Shown here piece by piece: positions 34,972 through 43,395 of a stretch of DNA of 64,000 bases. Source of the stretch: Neisseriaceae bacterium TC5R-5 (GTDB lineage: Bacteria > Pseudomonadota > Gammaproteobacteria > Burkholderiales > Chromobacteriaceae). The stretch covers positions 127,500 to 191,499 of the forward strand of contig JACCFC020000001.1 of assembly GCA_020830965.2 (NCBI GenBank). Reading direction: 5' to 3'. A program made the translations under genes and the position numbers. The first letter of the stretch is position 1. The number at the start of each line of letters is the position of its first letter. Below the pieces are notes generated by a model that was given only the letters and a program-made list of their open reading frames with translations, was not told where the DNA came from and ran no database searches.

Positions 34972-35936
34972 GTCGTCAGTTACAGGGTGTGGGGTTTGCC
35001 TTAGCGGCTGGTTTGATGTGGGGCCTGGTGTTTATTTCGCCTTTATTACTACCGGAATATCCGGCTGCTTTGCAGTCTTTTGGACGTTATCTGGCTTTTG
35101 GTTTGATTGCGTTGCCCTTGGCCTGCTTACATCGCGCTGAGCTGGTTGGCTTGAGTCGTGCCGATTGGCTGGAGGCACTGAAGCTGTCTGCGATCGGCAA
35201 TGTGTTGTATTACCTGTTGTTGGCCAGTGCGATTCAGTTAGCCGGTGCCTCTTTGCCGACGATGATTATCGGCACCTTACCGGTGGTGATTTCTATCACG
35301 GCCAATGTGCTCAATCGTCAGCGCGATGGTCGCTTACCATGGTTGAAGCTGGTTCCTTCACTGTGTCTGATATTGGCAGGCATTGTCTGTGTCAACCAGG
35401 TGGAACTTGCCGGTTTGCGCAATGAAGCGGCGGCGGCATCACAACGTTATCTGCAAGGGGCTTTGTTTGCGCTGGGAGCGGTGATTTGCTGGACTTGGTA
35501 TCCTCTGCGTAATGCCAGTTGGTTGCGAGCGCACCCGGAGCGTAATCCCCGTATCTGGGCGACGGCACAGGGCGTGGTGACTTTGCCTTTGGCGCTGGTG
35601 GCTTATTTATTGTTCTGGGGGTGGTTGGCCTTCAGTGCACAACCCTTTGCGATGCCACTTGGCCCCCATCCCTTAAAGTTTGTTGGTTTGATGCTGCTGA
35701 TTGGCTTATTAGCTTCCTGGCTGGGTACTCTGTGCTGGAATGAAGCGAGCCAGCGTTTGAGTACCAGTGTGCTGGGTCAGCTCATTGTGTTTGAAACACT
35801 GGCGGCGTTAGCTTATGCCTTTTTGTGGCAGCAGAAATGGCCAGGAGGTTTGATGATTGTCGGGATTGGTATGCTGATTTTAGGGGTACTATGGGCGGTT
35901 AATGTGAAACCCGTCCGCATGAATGCGCTGTCCTGA
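34968..35936 (+). CDS. EamA/DMT-family transporter
   Basis: This 322-residue inner-membrane protein of the drug/metabolite transporter superfamily has ten hydrophobic segments and two EamA domains (about 8-135 and 165-310). It starts with LQGVGFALAAGLMWGLVFISP; a proline-containing LPTMIIGTLPVVISI helix follows. It is only distantly like the EamA protein two genes upstream. The ATGA overlap with the regulator gene shows translational coupling. The substrate is unknown. Confidence 0.82.
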   Translation: MSRQLQGVGFALAAGLMWGLVFISPLLLPEYPAALQSFGRYLAFGLIALPLACLHRAELVGLSRADWLEALKLSAIGNVLYYLLLASAIQLAGASLPTMIIGTLPVVISITANVLNRQRDGRLPWLKLVPSLCLILAGIVCVNQVELAGLRNEAAAASQRYLQGALFALGAVICWTWYPLRNASWLRAHPERNPRIWATAQGVVTLPLALVAYLLFWGWLAFSAQPFAMPLGPHPLKFVGLMLLIGLLASWLGTLCWNEASQRLSTSVLGQLIVFETLAALAYAFLWQQKWPGGLMIVGIGMLILGVLWAVNVKPVRMNALS

Positions 35937-35949
35937 GTATGGTTGCTGT

Positions 35950-35976
35950 TTAAGTTTTGTCGAAAATGGTCGATGT
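35950..35976 (+). promoter_or_regulatory. Weak candidate sigma-28 promoter before the LPP20/flgT pair
   Basis: TTAA, a 15-base spacer and GTCGATGT resemble the FliA consensus TAAA-N15-GCCGATAA with several mismatches, 64 bases before the lipoprotein gene. The -10 core CGAT and spacing match the two clear flagellin promoters; otherwise support is thin. Confidence 0.35.
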
Positions 35977-36039
35977 TGGCGTTGACCTTGCCTACTATTA
36001 GGCTTAGCAGTCTTCAGGAAATCGCTATAGGTACTTGTT

Positions 36040-36789
36040 ATGAAAATCGCTAATCTCCGTTTTATTCCGCTGTCGTTTGCCCTATTGTTATCCGCCTGTG
36101 GTTCAATGAATAATGCCAGCTCGTCCCACGGCGCGATGGTACCGACGGGTCTCGGTTTTGTCGGCAGCGGTAGCGAGATGCAGGAGGGAAAAACGGAGCT
36201 TAGAGCCCCTAATCCTTATCAGCCGATTGTGGTACGGGTGATTGGCAGTGGTGCTGCGCCTTATAGCAGTAGCCTGACGCCATCGCAGCGCAAATTATTG
36301 GCGATGCGGGCAGCACGTCTGGATGCTTTTCGTTCCATCGCCGAACAGGTGCAAGGGATGAAGCTGGTCGGGGATAGTGCGGTGTCAAATATGATTGCGA
36401 ATAGTGATAGTTTCCGTACTTATGTGGATGCCTATTTGCGTGGGGTGAATGTGGTATCGACCACGATGCGGCCCGATGGTACGAGCGAGGCAGTGGCAGA
36501 AATCGTGCTGGATCAGGAGTTTTATCAGCAGTTCCGTATGGCACTGGAGAAAACCGGCAGCGTCGCGGGCGCCGCTCAGCAGTCTCCGGCTGCTGGTGCT
36601 TTGTGCCCGGAGGGGGGCTGTGTTGTTCAGCCAGCAGCAACCATGACCATCAGCCCGCATTCCTCAGTTGCACCCGTTGCCGCTATGCCAATGGCCGCGA
36701 CTAGCAGCCCGCCAGTGGTGATGCCGGCAGCGGTCGCTCAGCCGGTGGTTGCGACGCGTTTTAATAATAATTTTTATGTTGCCCAATGA
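36040..36789 (+). CDS. LPP20-family lipoprotein (FlgP-like)
   Basis: This 249-residue lipoprotein has a lipobox LLLSACGS at about residue 20 and an LPP20 domain (about 65-170) with the conserved RKLLAMRAARLDAFRSIAEQVQG helix and a YVDAYLRGVNVVS strand. Its C-terminal 80 residues are Ala/Pro/Val-rich low complexity. The next gene, overlapping by 4 bases, encodes FlgT. In Vibrio, FlgP (LPP20) and FlgT are outer-membrane ring factors of the flagellum, so a similar role is inferred. Confidence 0.78.
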   Translation: MKIANLRFIPLSFALLLSACGSMNNASSSHGAMVPTGLGFVGSGSEMQEGKTELRAPNPYQPIVVRVIGSGAAPYSSSLTPSQRKLLAMRAARLDAFRSIAEQVQGMKLVGDSAVSNMIANSDSFRTYVDAYLRGVNVVSTTMRPDGTSEAVAEIVLDQEFYQQFRMALEKTGSVAGAAQQSPAAGALCPEGGCVVQPAATMTISPHSSVAPVAAMPMAATSSPPVVMPAAVAQPVVATRFNNNFYVAQ

Positions 36790-38093
36790 TTACTTATTTC
36801 TCGCTAGTGAATGTCGCTGTCACCTTGCTGGTGGCAGTTTTTTTGTCCGGTACTACCCATGCGGAAATCTTAAGCGCGGAAGGGGTGGCGCCGTTGGAGC
36901 AGGGGGTAACGGCGGCACGTGATCTGGCAATGCAGGATGCGCTCAAGCTGTTAGCTTTAAGTCAGGGGGCCCGCGTGGAGTCCGCTCAATTATTGGATAA
37001 GGGCCAACTGACCGAATCCGGTTCGCTGACACCTATTGCACCAGCCCAGGGGCAGTTAAGAATCGTTAAGGAATTTGCCAAGGATGGTTTGTACCATGTG
37101 TTAGTAGAGCTAGACACCGGCAGCAAGCCAGCCGCAGCTGCCACAACAGTGGCTGCTGGCGCAGTATCGGCAGAGAGGAGTCGGTGTGCGATGCCGCCGG
37201 GGCGCGCTTTGCGGCGCAGATTGGTTACTACATATTTTCAGGTAGACCGTCCGGCCGAAGCATCGGATATGCCAGAACTGGCAACCATGTTACCCACCGA
37301 GTTGGCACGACGGCTGGGGCATAAACCGCTGTTTACCGTGCGTGATGCCAATACTGTGTCTTTGCTGGCGGATGGTCATATTGCGGAACCGGCTGCCGGG
37401 GCCGAGATGGCGCGGCGTATTGGTCAGCAGGAAGGTGTGCAATTTGTGGTGGCGGGGCGGGTATTATCAACCTCGGTGACCGCCAAGGGAGTGAAGACTT
37501 CCTGGTTCGAATCTAATAACACTAGCCAGCAAGGTATTTTCTATAACGGCCCATTCGCTGGCTTGGTGGGCGGCGCGGTTAAATATGTACCTACGGAACG
37601 GCAGTTTGATGCCGAAGTGTGGCTGTATGATGGCTTGACGGGTGCTTTGCTGGCGAGAGAGCGGGTGGGAGATATGGTGCGAGGGCAAGTTGCGCTGCCG
37701 CTGCCACGACCATTTGCTTCTACCGCTTTTTGGCAGACTGATTATGGTGGTTTGGTGGACAAGGTGTTGACGCAGGCCAGCGAGCGTATCAGTGAGCTTA
37801 TCTCCTGTATTCCTTTTGCTGCTAGGGTGGTGAAAGTGAATGGCAAGCAGGTGTATTTGAATGCCGGCTTGCTGGATGGGCTGGCCGTGGGCGATAAACT
37901 GCTATTGTATAAACCTCAATCGGCACAACTGGTGCGCGAGCTGGTATCGGGGCGTGAATTGGGGATTCCGGAAATATTGACAGGAGATGTCACCATCACG
38001 CAGGTGCAGCCTAATTTTGCGATCGGTATTGCCCAGCTATCCGGGCAAAAGGTGGAAGAGGGTGACTACGCGCGGTTTATGCCACAACGTTGA
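36786..38093 (+). CDS. flgT: FlgT-like flagellar assembly protein
   Basis: This 435-residue secreted protein has a signal peptide (cleaved near HAEILSAEG) and three successive regions like FlgT: an N-domain with EGVAPLEQGVTAARDLAMQD, a middle domain around residues 140-330 (ARRIGQQEGVQFVVAGRVLS), and a C-terminal domain with VNGKQVYLNAGLLDGLAVGD. FlgT is part of the H-ring around the basal body in Vibrio. A T8 run (36839-36846) falls in its signal peptide codons. It is coupled to the lipoprotein gene and followed by a terminator. Confidence 0.78.
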   Translation: MITYFSLVNVAVTLLVAVFLSGTTHAEILSAEGVAPLEQGVTAARDLAMQDALKLLALSQGARVESAQLLDKGQLTESGSLTPIAPAQGQLRIVKEFAKDGLYHVLVELDTGSKPAAAATTVAAGAVSAERSRCAMPPGRALRRRLVTTYFQVDRPAEASDMPELATMLPTELARRLGHKPLFTVRDANTVSLLADGHIAEPAAGAEMARRIGQQEGVQFVVAGRVLSTSVTAKGVKTSWFESNNTSQQGIFYNGPFAGLVGGAVKYVPTERQFDAEVWLYDGLTGALLARERVGDMVRGQVALPLPRPFASTAFWQTDYGGLVDKVLTQASERISELISCIPFAARVVKVNGKQVYLNAGLLDGLAVGDKLLLYKPQSAQLVRELVSGRELGIPEILTGDVTITQVQPNFAIGIAQLSGQKVEEGDYARFMPQR

Positions 38094-38120
38094 TCTGTGG
38101 CAAGTAGTGCTTGTCGGTTC

Positions 38121-38151
38121 ATGGTTACGCTGTAATGGTGTAACCATTTTT
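38121..38151 (+). terminator. Rho-independent terminator after flgT
   Basis: ATGGTTAC and GTAACCAT form an 8-bp stem with an 11-base loop, followed by a run of T. It separates flgT from the iron transport operon. Confidence 0.7.
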
Positions 38152-38173
38152 ATGCTTGTCAGCGTGTCTTCTA

Positions 38174-38190
38174 TTGATAATCATTATCAA
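38174..38190. promoter_or_regulatory. Fur box
   Basis: The perfect 17-base palindrome TTGATAATCATTATCAA matches the core of the Fur consensus GATAATGATAATCATTATC. It lies 69 bases before the ferric-binding protein gene, so iron repression of the transporter is expected. Confidence 0.85.
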
Positions 38191-38259
38191 CAATGCTAAA
38201 TTTGACCCCACTTCTCACTGCCTTCGTCAGCTCAACATCATTTCACTAGGGGATTCATT

Positions 38260-39252
38260 TTGAAAAAGTCATGGCTATTTGCCGCCGTATTTGCCTGCTT
38301 TACCAGTCAGGTCTTTGCTGAGGATGTTGTGGTGTACAGTGCCCGTGCCGAGCAGTTGGTCAAGCCGATTATTGACGCTTACAAAAAAGAAACCGGTGTG
38401 AATATCAAGTTGGTTTCTGATAAAGAAGGCCCGTTGATGGAACGTCTGCGCGCAGAAGGTCGTAATAGTCCGGCAGATATTCTGTTGACCGTTGATGCTG
38501 GTAACTTATGGCAAGCCTCGCAGATGGGTTTGCTGAAACCTGTTAAATCTCCGGTCCTGGAGGCGAATGTTCCGGCCTATCTACGTGACCCCAAAAACGA
38601 ATGGTATGGACTTTCCATTCGTGCGCGTACCATTTTTTACAATACCGACAAAATCAAACCGGGTCAGCTTTCCAGCTATGCCGATCTGGCTGACCCCAAA
38701 TGGAAGGGTAAACTCTGCCTGCGTACTTCCAAAAAAGTTTATAACCAGTCACTGGTTGGCATGATGTTGGCGGAAATGGGGCCGGTACAAACCGAAAAAG
38801 TGGTGAAAGGCTGGGTCAACAATCTGGCGACCAAGGAATTTGCCGACGATACCAAGATGCTGGAAGCGATAGCTGCCGGTCAGTGCGCAGTTGGTATTGC
38901 CAATACTTATTATTATGGTCGGCTGATGGAAAAATCCCCTAAGTTGCCATTAGGAATTTTCTGGGCTGATCAGGCGGGTAAAGGTACTCACGTTAATATC
39001 TCAGGTGCGGGCGTGACCAAGTACGCCAAAAATGAAAAAGGAGCACTCAAGTTCATCGAATGGCTTTCTTCCGCGAAAGCGCAAAACATGTTTGCGGATG
39101 TTAATCTGGAATACCCGGTTAATCCGAAAGTAAAGCCTGCCCCCGAAGTGGCTGCCTGGGGTAACTTCAAACACAATTACATCAATGTTGCCAATGCTGG
39201 TGCCCGTCAGGCCGAAGCCGTTAAATTAATGGATAGAGCCGGCTACAAATAA
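38260..39252 (+). CDS. fbpA: Periplasmic Fe(3+)-binding protein of an ABC transporter
   Basis: This 330-residue solute-binding protein belongs to the FbpA/FutA ferric transferrin-like group. A cleavable signal peptide ([20 protein letters not shown]) precedes [21 protein letters not shown]; conserved segments include [15 protein letters not shown], the Arg-rich IRARTIFYN and the iron-ligand tyrosines in [11 protein letters not shown] near residue 215. The start codon is TTG with an AGGGGA leader. A Fur box lies upstream. A terminator-like hairpin after the gene would let it be made in excess over the permease. Confidence 0.92.
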   Translation: MKKSWLFAAVFACFTSQVFAEDVVVYSARAEQLVKPIIDAYKKETGVNIKLVSDKEGPLMERLRAEGRNSPADILLTVDAGNLWQASQMGLLKPVKSPVLEANVPAYLRDPKNEWYGLSIRARTIFYNTDKIKPGQLSSYADLADPKWKGKLCLRTSKKVYNQSLVGMMLAEMGPVQTEKVVKGWVNNLATKEFADDTKMLEAIAAGQCAVGIANTYYYGRLMEKSPKLPLGIFWADQAGKGTHVNISGAGVTKYAKNEKGALKFIEWLSSAKAQNMFADVNLEYPVNPKVKPAPEVAAWGNFKHNYINVANAGARQAEAVKLMDRAGYK

Positions 39253-39282
39253 GGGCGAATGATGTTGCCGGATTAGCCGCCA

Positions 39283-39320
39283 ACAGCCTGCCAGCGAGAA
39301 AGGCAGGCTGTCTTGTTTTT
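39283..39320 (+). terminator. Intra-operon terminator/attenuator between fbpA and fbpB
   Basis: A perfect 10-bp stem (ACAGCCTGCC with GGCAGGCTGT) and a 9-base loop are followed by CTTGTTTTT. Partial termination here would give more binding protein than membrane components. Confidence 0.8.
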
Positions 39321-39356
39321 GCCTACACATTTCTATACCAAAGGTCTGCTATCAAG

Positions 39357-40967
39357 ATGTTGCTTCCCTGGTCTCGTTGGCGCTTACTGATCGTTGCCAT
39401 CAGCCTGCTCACGGTGATTCCCCTACTGCTGATACTTAGCTCGGTATTCAACCCTGACCGGGATGTTTGGCAACACCTGTTGGACTACTCCTTACCAGAG
39501 CTATTGCTCAATACAGTGTATTTACTGTTAGGTGTTGGTAGCGGTGTGTTGCTCCTGGGTGTGCCTTTGGCCTGGCTGATTGCGGTGCATGATTTTCCTG
39601 GCCGTCGGTTTTTCAATTGGGCACTGATGCTGCCTTTAGCCATGCCAGCCTATGTGATGGCATTTGCGCAACTGGGCCTGTTTGACTTTACCGGCCCGCT
39701 GCAAAGCTGGTTACGGCAAACATTTGGTAGTTCGGCCTGGGTGCCCAATATCCGCTCCACACCAGGGGTGATTCTGGTGATGACGCTAGCGTTCTACCCC
39801 TATGTCTACCTGCTGGCGCGCAATGCGTTTAGTACCATGGGGCGACGGGCGCTGGAAGTGGGGCAAGCGTTGGGCTTGTCACCTTGGCAAGGTTTTTGGC
39901 GGGTGGCATTGCCTATGGCCAGACCGTGGCTGATTGGTGGCTTGACCCTGGCTTTGATGGAAACCCTAGCTGATTTTGGTACGGTGTCGATTTTTAATTT
40001 TGATGCCTTCACCTCTGCCATTTATAAAGCTTGGTTTAGCCTGTTTTCCTTACCGGCAGCCAAACAGCTTGCCTCCCTGCTGGTGTTGCTGGTGTTGCTG
40101 CTCGTATGGTTGGAGCAGCGCGCGCGCGGCCAGCGTCGTTACACGCAAACGGGCAAGGCGGCTCCTTTGCCGCGCTTGCTTTTACAGCAGCAGCCAGCCT
40201 TGCTGGCCGTACTATTTTGTAGCCTAGTATTGCTCTTAGGTTTTGTGCTGCCTTTCTGCCAGCTTCTTTACTGGGCTTGGCACAATCTGAGCGATGAACT
40301 GAATCTGGACTTCATCGCCTATGTCAGACACTCCCTGTTGTTGTCGCTATTGGCCGCTGGCGTTGTGGCAGCGGTCGCCCTGCTGCTTGCCTATGCCATG
40401 CGTCGCGACAATAGTCGTTTCAGTCAGGCTTGGGGGCAGTTAGCCACCCTGGGCTATGCGGTGCCTGGCACCGTACTGGCAGTAGGCGTGTTTGTTCCGG
40501 TTGCCTGGCTGGATAATCTGTTGCTCTCACAGTTCAGCGCTTATCTGCCAGCCGGCAGCACGGCCATTTTTAAAGGTACCCTCTGGGTACTATTGCTGGC
40601 TTATATCGCCCGTTTTCTGGCTGTTGGCCATTCCTCAGTTGCCACCGCGATGCAACGTATCACCCGCAGTCAGGAAGAAGCCGCACGTAATATGGGTTTG
40701 CACGGTGTGCGCTTATTAAGTCGCCTGCACCTGCCGCTATTGCGCGGTGGTCTGTTTACCGCCGCCCTGATGGTCTTTGTCGATGTGATGAAGGAAATGC
40801 CGATTACGCTGATGACCCGTCCGTATGGTTGGGACACGCTGGCGGTACGTATCTTTAATCTGACGACTGAAGGCGAATGGGAGCGTGCTGCTTTACCGGC
40901 GGTAGCGATTGTGCTGGTTGGTTTATTACCCGTCCTGGTGTTGTCACGACAGAAAGATATTGCCTGA
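39357..40967 (+). CDS. fbpB: Ferric iron ABC transporter permease
   Basis: This 536-residue inner-membrane protein contains two fused BPD_transp_1 permease domains (about 55-250 and 320-520). EAA-type coupling loops are recognisable as GRRALEVGQALGLSPWQGFWRVALP and, in the second half, QEEAARNMGLHGVRLLSRLHLP. Length and duplication match FbpB/AfuB/FutB. The ATPase gene begins 1 base after its stop. It would move Fe(3+) delivered by the binding protein. Confidence 0.92.
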   Translation: MLLPWSRWRLLIVAISLLTVIPLLLILSSVFNPDRDVWQHLLDYSLPELLLNTVYLLLGVGSGVLLLGVPLAWLIAVHDFPGRRFFNWALMLPLAMPAYVMAFAQLGLFDFTGPLQSWLRQTFGSSAWVPNIRSTPGVILVMTLAFYPYVYLLARNAFSTMGRRALEVGQALGLSPWQGFWRVALPMARPWLIGGLTLALMETLADFGTVSIFNFDAFTSAIYKAWFSLFSLPAAKQLASLLVLLVLLLVWLEQRARGQRRYTQTGKAAPLPRLLLQQQPALLAVLFCSLVLLLGFVLPFCQLLYWAWHNLSDELNLDFIAYVRHSLLLSLLAAGVVAAVALLLAYAMRRDNSRFSQAWGQLATLGYAVPGTVLAVGVFVPVAWLDNLLLSQFSAYLPAGSTAIFKGTLWVLLLAYIARFLAVGHSSVATAMQRITRSQEEAARNMGLHGVRLLSRLHLPLLRGGLFTAALMVFVDVMKEMPITLMTRPYGWDTLAVRIFNLTTEGEWERAALPAVAIVLVGLLPVLVLSRQKDIA

Positions 40968-40968
40968 T

Positions 40969-42039
40969 ATGCAATCCGAATCCGATTTTCCGCTCTTACA
41001 ACTACAGCAGCTCAGTCAGCAATATGGTCGTGATCTAGTGTTAGACCAGATGAGCTTTAGCTTGCACACCGGTGAGATTGCCTGTCTATTGGGTAGCTCC
41101 GGTTGTGGCAAAACGACAGTCTTACGTTGTATTGCCGGTTTTGAGTCGATCAAAAGTGGCGAAATCCGGCTCAATGGGCAACTTATCAGCTCTGCTGCCT
41201 ATCAGCAGGCGGCGCACCTGCGCCAAATCGGCATGGTATTCCAAGACTATGCTTTGTTCCCGCATCTGAATGTTAGTGACAATGTCGCCTTCGGGCTGAG
41301 CAAACTCGCTCGCCAGGCGCAGCAGCAGCGTGTGAATGAGCTGCTCGAAGTTGTCGGGCTATTAGCCTGGGCCAATCATTATCCGCATGAGCTCTCTGGT
41401 GGCCAACAACAACGAGTCGCCTTGGCGCGTGCGCTCGCGCCCAAACCCAGCCTGCTATTGCTGGATGAACCTTTTTCTAATTTAGATGGCGATCTGCGTG
41501 AACGTTTGTCGCGAGATGTACGCGACATTCTCAAAAACCAGGGCACGACCGCCATCATGGTGACTCATGATCAGCATGAGGCACTGGCGATTGCGGATAA
41601 AGTGGGCGTGATGCAAGGCGGGCGCTTGCTGCAATGGGATAGCCCTTATCAGCTCTACCATCAGCCGGCAAATCGTTATGTGGCTGATTTTATCGGCCAA
41701 GGCGTGTTTCTGGCTGGTTATGTGGTCGATTGTGGTTGTGTTGAGCTGGAAATAGGCCATTTCTGTGGTCTAGTACCCTCGCAGTTTGTGCCGGGTGAGC
41801 ACGTAGATGTCTTGCTGCGCCCGGATGATGTACAGCACGACGATAACAGTGCAATGCTGGCGACCGTGGTGAGTAAAGTGTTTCGCGGTGCTGAATTTTA
41901 CTACACGCTTGCTCTTCCTTCTGGTCAGCACGTGCTGGCACAAGTACCTAGCCACCATGATCACGCGCTTGGCGAAGCTATCGGCATTCGTCTGGAGCTA
42001 GATCACCTGATTGCCTTTTCACGCACTTCTGATAAATGA
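40969..42039 (+). CDS. fbpC: Ferric iron ABC transporter ATP-binding protein
   Basis: This 356-residue ATPase has Walker A GSSGCGKTT near residue 43, Q-loop FQDYALFPHLNV, signature LSGGQQQRVALARAL, Walker B LLLLDEPFSNLD and the H-loop VMVTHD-type motif. The C-terminal 110 residues form a TOBE-like regulatory domain. The start at 40969 is chosen because it follows the permease stop by one base; the longer frame only overlaps fbpB. It completes the fbpABC operon. Confidence 0.93.
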   Translation: MQSESDFPLLQLQQLSQQYGRDLVLDQMSFSLHTGEIACLLGSSGCGKTTVLRCIAGFESIKSGEIRLNGQLISSAAYQQAAHLRQIGMVFQDYALFPHLNVSDNVAFGLSKLARQAQQQRVNELLEVVGLLAWANHYPHELSGGQQQRVALARALAPKPSLLLLDEPFSNLDGDLRERLSRDVRDILKNQGTTAIMVTHDQHEALAIADKVGVMQGGRLLQWDSPYQLYHQPANRYVADFIGQGVFLAGYVVDCGCVELEIGHFCGLVPSQFVPGEHVDVLLRPDDVQHDDNSAMLATVVSKVFRGAEFYYTLALPSGQHVLAQVPSHHDHALGEAIGIRLELDHLIAFSRTSDK

Positions 42040-42264
42040 ATTATCAGATCAGTGATTGTTAAGAAAATAGCATGCTTGGCGGATCACTTAAGAGCGCCAA
42101 CGTTATATTCAGCAACGGTTTGCGGGTTCCTTTATCTTGCTGGTATGAGCGAGTCCTGATTTTTTTCAAAACAGTGAATGAATAAAATGCCTTGGCAAAC
42201 CCTGTTTTTACTAGGGTCTGCCATTATGTCATAAAGATTAATATCAATCATCTAACTATTTCTC

Positions 42265-42291
42265 TAAAGAAAATCTAAATTAGGACGATAA
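42265..42291 (+). promoter_or_regulatory. Sigma-28 (FliA) promoter of the first flagellin gene
   Basis: TAAA, a 15-base spacer and GACGATAA match the FliA consensus TAAA-N15-GCCGATAA with one mismatch, 59 bases before the flagellin start. The rest of the 311-base gap after fbpC holds no visible gene. Confidence 0.9.
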
Positions 42292-42350
42292 GTTTGCATA
42301 AGCAGTGAGTATGGTGCTTGCTGCTAGGGCTTATTTTTTAGAGAGATCAC

Positions 42351-43199
42351 ATGGCAATCACAGTAAACACCAATATTCCTTCTTTGAACGCACAACGCAA
42401 TTTGAGTAGTTCGAGTTCTTCGCTGCAAACATCATTACAACGTTTATCCTCGGGTTTGCGTGTTAACAGCGCCAAAGACGATGCGGCTGGTTTGGCTATT
42501 TCCCAAACGCTGACCTCGGCGATTCGCGGTAATAATCAAGCTATCAAGAATGCTAACGATGGTATTTCAGTAGGCCAAACCGCGGAAGGTGCGTTAGGTC
42601 AGTTAGCTGGCAGTATGCAGCGTATCCGTGAAATTGCTGTCCAGGCTTCTAACGGCTCAGTAAGTGACACCAACCGTTCCCAGTTGCAGAATGAGGTTGA
42701 CCAGTTAACGCAGGAAATCTCGCGCATTGTCCAGACGACCGAGTTTAACGGTACCAATTTATTGTCAGGCGGTTCGGTGCTCACCTTCCAGGTAGGTTCG
42801 GTTGGTGATGCCAGTAATCAGGTGTCTATCTCAGCTACCGATTTAACGGCTGGTGGCACGCTAAACACTTACAATACTGATTTAGGCAATACCGGCACTA
42901 TCAGTGTGGCAACACAAGGAGGCGCCTCCGCTGCATTGGCTTCTTTGGACGCTGATATCGCCAAGATTTCCAATATCCGTTCTACTTTTGGTGCAGTACA
43001 AAACCGTTTTGACGCAGTTGTTGCGAATTTGCAGAATTACACTGAGAATCTGACCGCAGCCAATAGCCGCATCATGGATGTAGATTTTGCTGCTGAGACA
43101 GCGAACTTGACGAAGAATCAAATTTTGCAACAGGCAGGCACCTCCATTCTTAGAACCTCTAATAGCCTCCCGCAGTCGGCGCTATCACTGCTACAGTAA
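42351..43199 (+). CDS. fliC: Flagellin (first copy)
   Basis: This 282-residue flagellin has the conserved D0/D1 N-terminal helix region (MAITVNTNIPSLNAQRNLSS, LSSGLRVNSAKDDAAGLAIS) and C-terminal region (ENLTAANSRIMDVDFAAETA, ILQQAGTSIL). Only about 90 residues lie between them, so the outer D2/D3 domains are nearly absent. This Ser/Thr-rich centre offers potential glycosylation sites. It has its own sigma-28 promoter and is followed by a second, very similar copy. Confidence 0.96.
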   Translation: MAITVNTNIPSLNAQRNLSSSSSSLQTSLQRLSSGLRVNSAKDDAAGLAISQTLTSAIRGNNQAIKNANDGISVGQTAEGALGQLAGSMQRIREIAVQASNGSVSDTNRSQLQNEVDQLTQEISRIVQTTEFNGTNLLSGGSVLTFQVGSVGDASNQVSISATDLTAGGTLNTYNTDLGNTGTISVATQGGASAALASLDADIAKISNIRSTFGAVQNRFDAVVANLQNYTENLTAANSRIMDVDFAAETANLTKNQILQQAGTSILRTSNSLPQSALSLLQ

Positions 43200-43210
43200 A
43201 GGAATAGCTT

Positions 43211-43245
43211 GGATGCTGTTGCTACTTGGCTGGCAGCATTCTTAT
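43211..43245 (+). terminator. Hairpin after the first flagellin gene
   Basis: GGATGCTG and CAGCATTC form an 8-bp stem (one G-T pair) with a 15-base loop, followed by TTATT. It is a plausible but weak terminator between the two flagellin genes. Confidence 0.5.
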
Positions 43246-43319
43246 TACCGAAGGCGCAAAGTGAATGAGCATGAGCGGTCATTGCCAATGAATGACATTG
43301 AAAATTTCCACACTGATTG

Positions 43320-43346
43320 TAAAGTTTCGAGATGGCTTGTCGATAT
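43320..43346 (+). promoter_or_regulatory. Sigma-28 (FliA) promoter of the second flagellin gene
   Basis: TAAA, a 15-base spacer and GTCGATAT fit the FliA consensus, 49 bases before the second flagellin start. This makes the two flagellins separately transcribed. Confidence 0.82.
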
Positions 43347-43395
43347 CTATGGTAAGCAAGCCACCTTGCCTTAACAGCACATCAGGAGAATGATC

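Noticed and set aside
36839-36846. T8 run in the signal peptide codons of flgT as a slippage switch.
   Set aside because: The run is moderate in length and falls in Phe/Leu codons expected in a hydrophobic signal; there is no sign of variation.
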